Below, in pieces: positions 6,470 to 8,437 of a stretch of 8,437 nucleotides of DNA (the stretch's first letter is position 1; each line of letters begins with the position of its first letter). The notes beneath the pieces are model-generated. The model saw only the letters and a program-made list of their open reading frames with translations, did no database searches and had not been told where the DNA came from. Position numbers and translations under genes: made by a program. The stretch is from Candidatus Pacearchaeota archaeon (GTDB taxonomy: Archaea > Nanoarchaeota > Nanoarchaeia > Pacearchaeales > GW2011-AR1), in the NCBI GenBank assembly GCA_002686195.1, contig NZAS01000043.1, positions 1 through 8,437 on the forward strand, written 5' to 3'.

Positions 6470-7622
6470 CTTGATATTCATCCTCTATAAATTTATTAAC
6501 CCAATATACTACATAATCAATATCACCATCAGTCATATTATTAAAACAAGGTAATGTTATTAACTTCTCCCATTCCACATCCGCTACTGGATACTCTCTA
6601 TTTTGTTTTAATAAACTATAATGATGTAACGGTTTAAAATGAACTGAAGTATGTATTTTCTTATCAGCTAAATAATCTATTAATTGATCCCTACCAATTA
6701 CTGAACATCCAGAACTATCGGGTGCGAAGTTATACATTTTTCTATCTAATCTAGATCCATAATATTGAACGGTTTCTGAATGGGGTGGTCTTTCAAATAC
6801 ATCGGGTAATTCTTCATTATATCGTTTTTGAACATGTCGTCTAACTTTCAAAAATCCATCTAACCTTTTCATTTGTGACAAACCAAGTGTTGCAATCAAA
6901 TCAGTCATATAATATTTATATCCAAGTTGATCTACTTGATAATCCCAAGCATATCCAGGCCTCGTTCCACTTTCATCTGATGCTCTACTCCAAGTTGATG
7001 CGACACCAAACCATAACATTTCTCTAATCTTATTTGCTAACTTATCATCATCAAGTGTAATCATTCCACCATCACCAATTGGTAATGTCTTTACTGCCTG
7101 AAATGACCATACTGCTACATCACCTTTTAATCCAGCTCCATCTGTATAACAACTATGTGCACAATCTTCAATAATAAACCCACCAAATACTTTTCGTATC
7201 TCATCAATAGGTGCTGGTACACCTGACATATTCACTGCTATCAAAACTTCTGAATTTGGTTTCTTCCACTTCTCTACTTCTTCTGCAGTTATATTGAGAT
7301 TAACTCTATCCACATCTACTATATTAGAAGCACAATCATTCCAAAGTGGTATCTCCGCAGTTGCTACAAAAGACATTGTTGGATTAATAACATCAACTCC
7401 CTTAAACCCCATTGCCTTCATTACCAAATCTTGACCATGAGAATTACTCGTAACTGCTATTGCATGTTTTGCACCCACGAGTTTTGCAAATTCTTCTTCA
7501 AACTCTTGAACCTTAGGTCCCTTTCCCCACCATCCACTTAATATAACTTCTCTAATTGCCTGAACATCTGATTCATCGCCACATGGTCCCAACACCTTTA
7601 AAGGCTTTTCTCTAATTTCCAT
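6462..7622 (-). CDS. DegT/DnrJ/EryC1/StrS-family PLP-dependent sugar aminotransferase
   Basis: A full-length (386-residue) sugar aminotransferase, which converts a nucleotide-linked keto sugar to an amino sugar with glutamate as usual amino donor. Family marks in order: a start segment with SGWWGKGPKVQEFEEEFAKLVGAKHAIAVTSNS (29-61), the PTMSFVATAE substrate loop (81-90), EDCAHS (152-157) with Asp153 set to contact the PLP ring nitrogen, and SFQAVKTLPIGDGGMI (173-188) containing the PLP-binding Lys178. A C-terminal HFKPLHHY (328-335) corresponds to the family 'yypvPLH' motif and LPCFNNMTDGDID (357-369) to 'lP.hp.lt.ed'. The usual phosphate-binding 'SGTaAL' is replaced by TSNSHGQDL (58-66), which is atypical. 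It overlaps the upstream transferase by 11 bases, with AAGGA 5 bases before the ATG. A likely partner is the 4,6-dehydratase at the left edge, as in PseB/PseC-type pairs; no N-acyltransferase is in view. Confidence 0.93.
   Translation of the reverse strand: MEIREKPLKVLGPCGDESDVQAIREVILSGWWGKGPKVQEFEEEFAKLVGAKHAIAVTSNSHGQDLVMKAMGFKGVDVINPTMSFVATAEIPLWNDCASNIVDVDRVNLNITAEEVEKWKKPNSEVLIAVNMSGVPAPIDEIRKVFGGFIIEDCAHSCYTDGAGLKGDVAVWSFQAVKTLPIGDGGMITLDDDKLANKIREMLWFGVASTWSRASDESGTRPGYAWDYQVDQLGYKYYMTDLIATLGLSQMKRLDGFLKVRRHVQKRYNEELPDVFERPPHSETVQYYGSRLDRKMYNFAPDSSGCSVIGRDQLIDYLADKKIHTSVHFKPLHHYSLLKQNREYPVADVEWEKLITLPCFNNMTDGDIDYVVYWVNKFIEDEYQDV
6482..6485 (-). promoter_or_regulatory. Ribosome binding site deciding between two starts of the RmlD-like gene
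   Basis: GAGG on the minus strand touches the ATG at 6481 with no spacer and stands 12 bases from the ATG at 6469. Zero spacing is not usable, so the downstream start is preferred even though 12 is on the long side. Confidence 0.5.
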
Positions 7623-8409
7623 AGTTATCCTTGATTATATCCCAAGTTTGTTTCATTATATTATTTCTTTGATCTTTAGGCATTCCATTAAAACTACAAT
7701 TATACCCATACTTTATAAAAAATGGAGTTTTATCTTCATTCAATTGCCAATTATGATGAAACATATCTTTCCTATGTAAATGAGTCAACTTGAATGCTAT
7801 AGGTAAATCTAAATTCATATCTATATTATTCACTTGTAACCAATAATTCATAGGTGTTTGTTCATTTCCCCTTTTAACTTTTTTATCCTGTAAAGAAATA
7901 ATCTCATCTATATTTTCATAATAAAATTCTTTGAATGATATAAATAACTCTTTATGTTCTTCATTAAAAACTATAAAACCAGAATTCACATATTTAGATT
8001 GATCTAATACAAAACCATCAAATATTTCTTTATATCCTTGAATACTTTCATATATCCATCTCATATTATCAGTATCTCGCCATGCAGTAAATCTTCTATC
8101 GGTCATATCAAAAAAATTGGGAGCATCCCATTTAATCATAAATGAACTGTCAACCAATGCTACTTGATCATAATTGATATTCATTCGTTCTAATTCATCA
8201 AAAACAAAAATAGCTTTCTGCCAATTAATTCGAAATCTAAATAAATCCTTTTCCACTGGAACTTCGAATGGTATAAATAAAACATCATTTTTTCTACACC
8301 AATACTCCCAAGTGTTTCTTGAATATTGAAAATATTCATAGCCTCCAAATTTTTCATCGTGGTCTGGATTTTTTACAGCAGGCCACCAAACTACATTTTT
8401 TTTATCCAA
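7612..8409 (-). CDS. Glycosyltransferase-like protein with degenerate DXD, paralogue of the 4295-5065 product
   Basis: This 265-residue soluble protein aligns along nearly its whole length with the product of 4295-5065: TWEYWCRKN (33-41), PNFFDMTD (97-104), RWIYESI (117-123), YVNSGFIVFN (140-149), NEQTPMN (182-188) and a C-terminal FNGMP (240-244). The DXD position reads Asp87-Ser88-Ser89 (LVDSSFM), so the second aspartate is missing. The enzyme may use another metal ligand, work metal-free, or act as an inactive partner. The N-terminus is longer by a WWPAV segment. The start is TTG: GGAGAG lies 5 bases before it, an in-frame TGA stands at 8425-8427, and the next in-frame ATG is about 75 codons inside, so no ATG can serve. 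It is the first complete gene of the operon segment seen. A glycosyltransferase fold is well supported by the paralogue; catalysis is not. Confidence 0.78.
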   Translation of the reverse strand: MDKKNVVWWPAVKNPDHDEKFGGYEYFQYSRNTWEYWCRKNDVLFIPFEVPVEKDLFRFRINWQKAIFVFDELERMNINYDQVALVDSSFMIKWDAPNFFDMTDRRFTAWRDTDNMRWIYESIQGYKEIFDGFVLDQSKYVNSGFIVFNEEHKELFISFKEFYYENIDEIISLQDKKVKRGNEQTPMNYWLQVNNIDMNLDLPIAFKLTHLHRKDMFHHNWQLNEDKTPFFIKYGYNCSFNGMPKDQRNNIMKQTWDIIKDNYGN

Positions 8410-8437
8410 GAATACTCTCCAAATTCAATTGATTAAC
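8402..8437 (-). CDS. Possible 3' end of an upstream gene (11 codons plus stop)
   Basis: Reading leftward from the right edge, one frame is open and ends in TAA at 8402-8404, giving a tail of VNQLNLESILG. Its stop would overlap the TTG start of the next gene by 8 bases (TTGGATAA). The same 8-base spacing occurs at 2401-2408, 5774-5781 and 6462-6469. Because all other junctions here overlap, a coding tail is the expected content of these bases. The stretch is too short to assign a product, and a second frame closed by TGA at 8425-8427 is an alternative. This is inference from layout. Confidence 0.4.
   Translation of the reverse strand, partial: VNQLNLESILG
8415..8420 (-). promoter_or_regulatory. 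Ribosome binding site supporting a TTG start
   Basis: GGAGAG read on the minus strand lies 5 bases before TTG at 8407-8409. An in-frame stop directly upstream and no nearby ATG mean this site decides the start of the 265-residue transferase. Confidence 0.75.

Larger units (their letters stand above)
1..8437 (-). other. Single continuous glycan-biosynthesis operon segment with overlapping genes
   Basis: Ten genes on one strand with overlaps, from right to left, of 11, 8, 8, 4, 4, 4, 8, 1 and 4 bases, plus an inferred 8 at the right edge. No gap, terminator hairpin with T-run or promoter is visible between genes. Expression is therefore probably from one upstream promoter outside the window, with translational coupling. 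Gene content (five nucleotide-sugar enzymes, five known or likely glycosyltransferases) points to one glycan product. Neither operon end is in the window. Confidence 0.85.

Noticed and set aside
1..8437. Search for tRNA, CRISPR array, long direct repeats, terminators or promoters
   Set aside because: Coding frames cover the window without gaps. No cloverleaf, repeat-spacer pattern or hairpin followed by a T-run was noticed by eye; short homopolymer runs such as those near 8395-8403 are explained by Lys/Phe codons.

Overview
This window is a wall-to-wall, minus-strand run of carbohydrate genes from an AT-rich prokaryotic or phage genome. Transcription runs from high to low coordinates. Ten genes are clear: nine complete and one cut by the left edge. 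The 3' tip of an eleventh is inferred at the right edge. Every visible gene junction overlaps by 1 to 11 bases, so there is no intergenic space and no sign of an internal promoter or terminator. Most starts carry a good Shine-Dalgarno (SD) sequence (GGAG, GAGG, AAGGA), which argues against a Bacteroidetes host. No RNA gene, mobile element, CRISPR array or long repeat was seen.

Layout in order of transcription: (1) 8409-7612, a GT-A-like glycosyltransferase starting at TTG; (2) 7622-6462, a DegT/DnrJ/EryC1-type PLP aminotransferase; (3) 6469-5774, a short RmlD-like 4-keto-sugar reductase; (4) 5781-5062, a GT2 glycosyltransferase; (5) 5065-4295, a paralogue of gene 1 with an intact DXD motif; (6) 4298-3279, an unfamiliar protein with GT-A features; (7) 3282-2401, a GalE-like NAD-dependent epimerase; (8) 2408-1491, a GT32-like 'Gly_transf_sug' transferase; (9) 1491-610, a UDP-glucose/GDP-mannose dehydrogenase that ends where its UDP-binding domain should begin; (10) 613 to beyond the left edge, a CapD/PseB-like 4,6-dehydratase.

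Taken together, this is about half of a surface-glycan or protein-glycosylation locus. Five enzymes act on nucleotide sugars (4,6-dehydratase, aminotransferase, 4-keto reductase, 4-epimerase, 6-dehydrogenase), and five proteins are known or likely glycosyltransferases. Amino-deoxy sugars and uronic acids are plausible products, but no substrate can be fixed from sequence alone. All products look soluble. No flippase, polymerase, exporter or initiating sugar-phosphate transferase lies in the window.

The organism cannot be named. The low GC, complete gene overlap, compact enzyme versions and absence of membrane proteins would suit a large marine-type myovirus carrying an LPS-like cluster (such clusters are known in cyanophages like P-SSM2). 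A streamlined bacterium's O-antigen locus would fit almost as well. No phage structural gene is present to decide.

The points most worth a second look are the domain-precise loss of the UDP-binding domain in the dehydrogenase, the two paralogous transferases of which one has lost its DXD motif, and a marked change in base composition along the operon.
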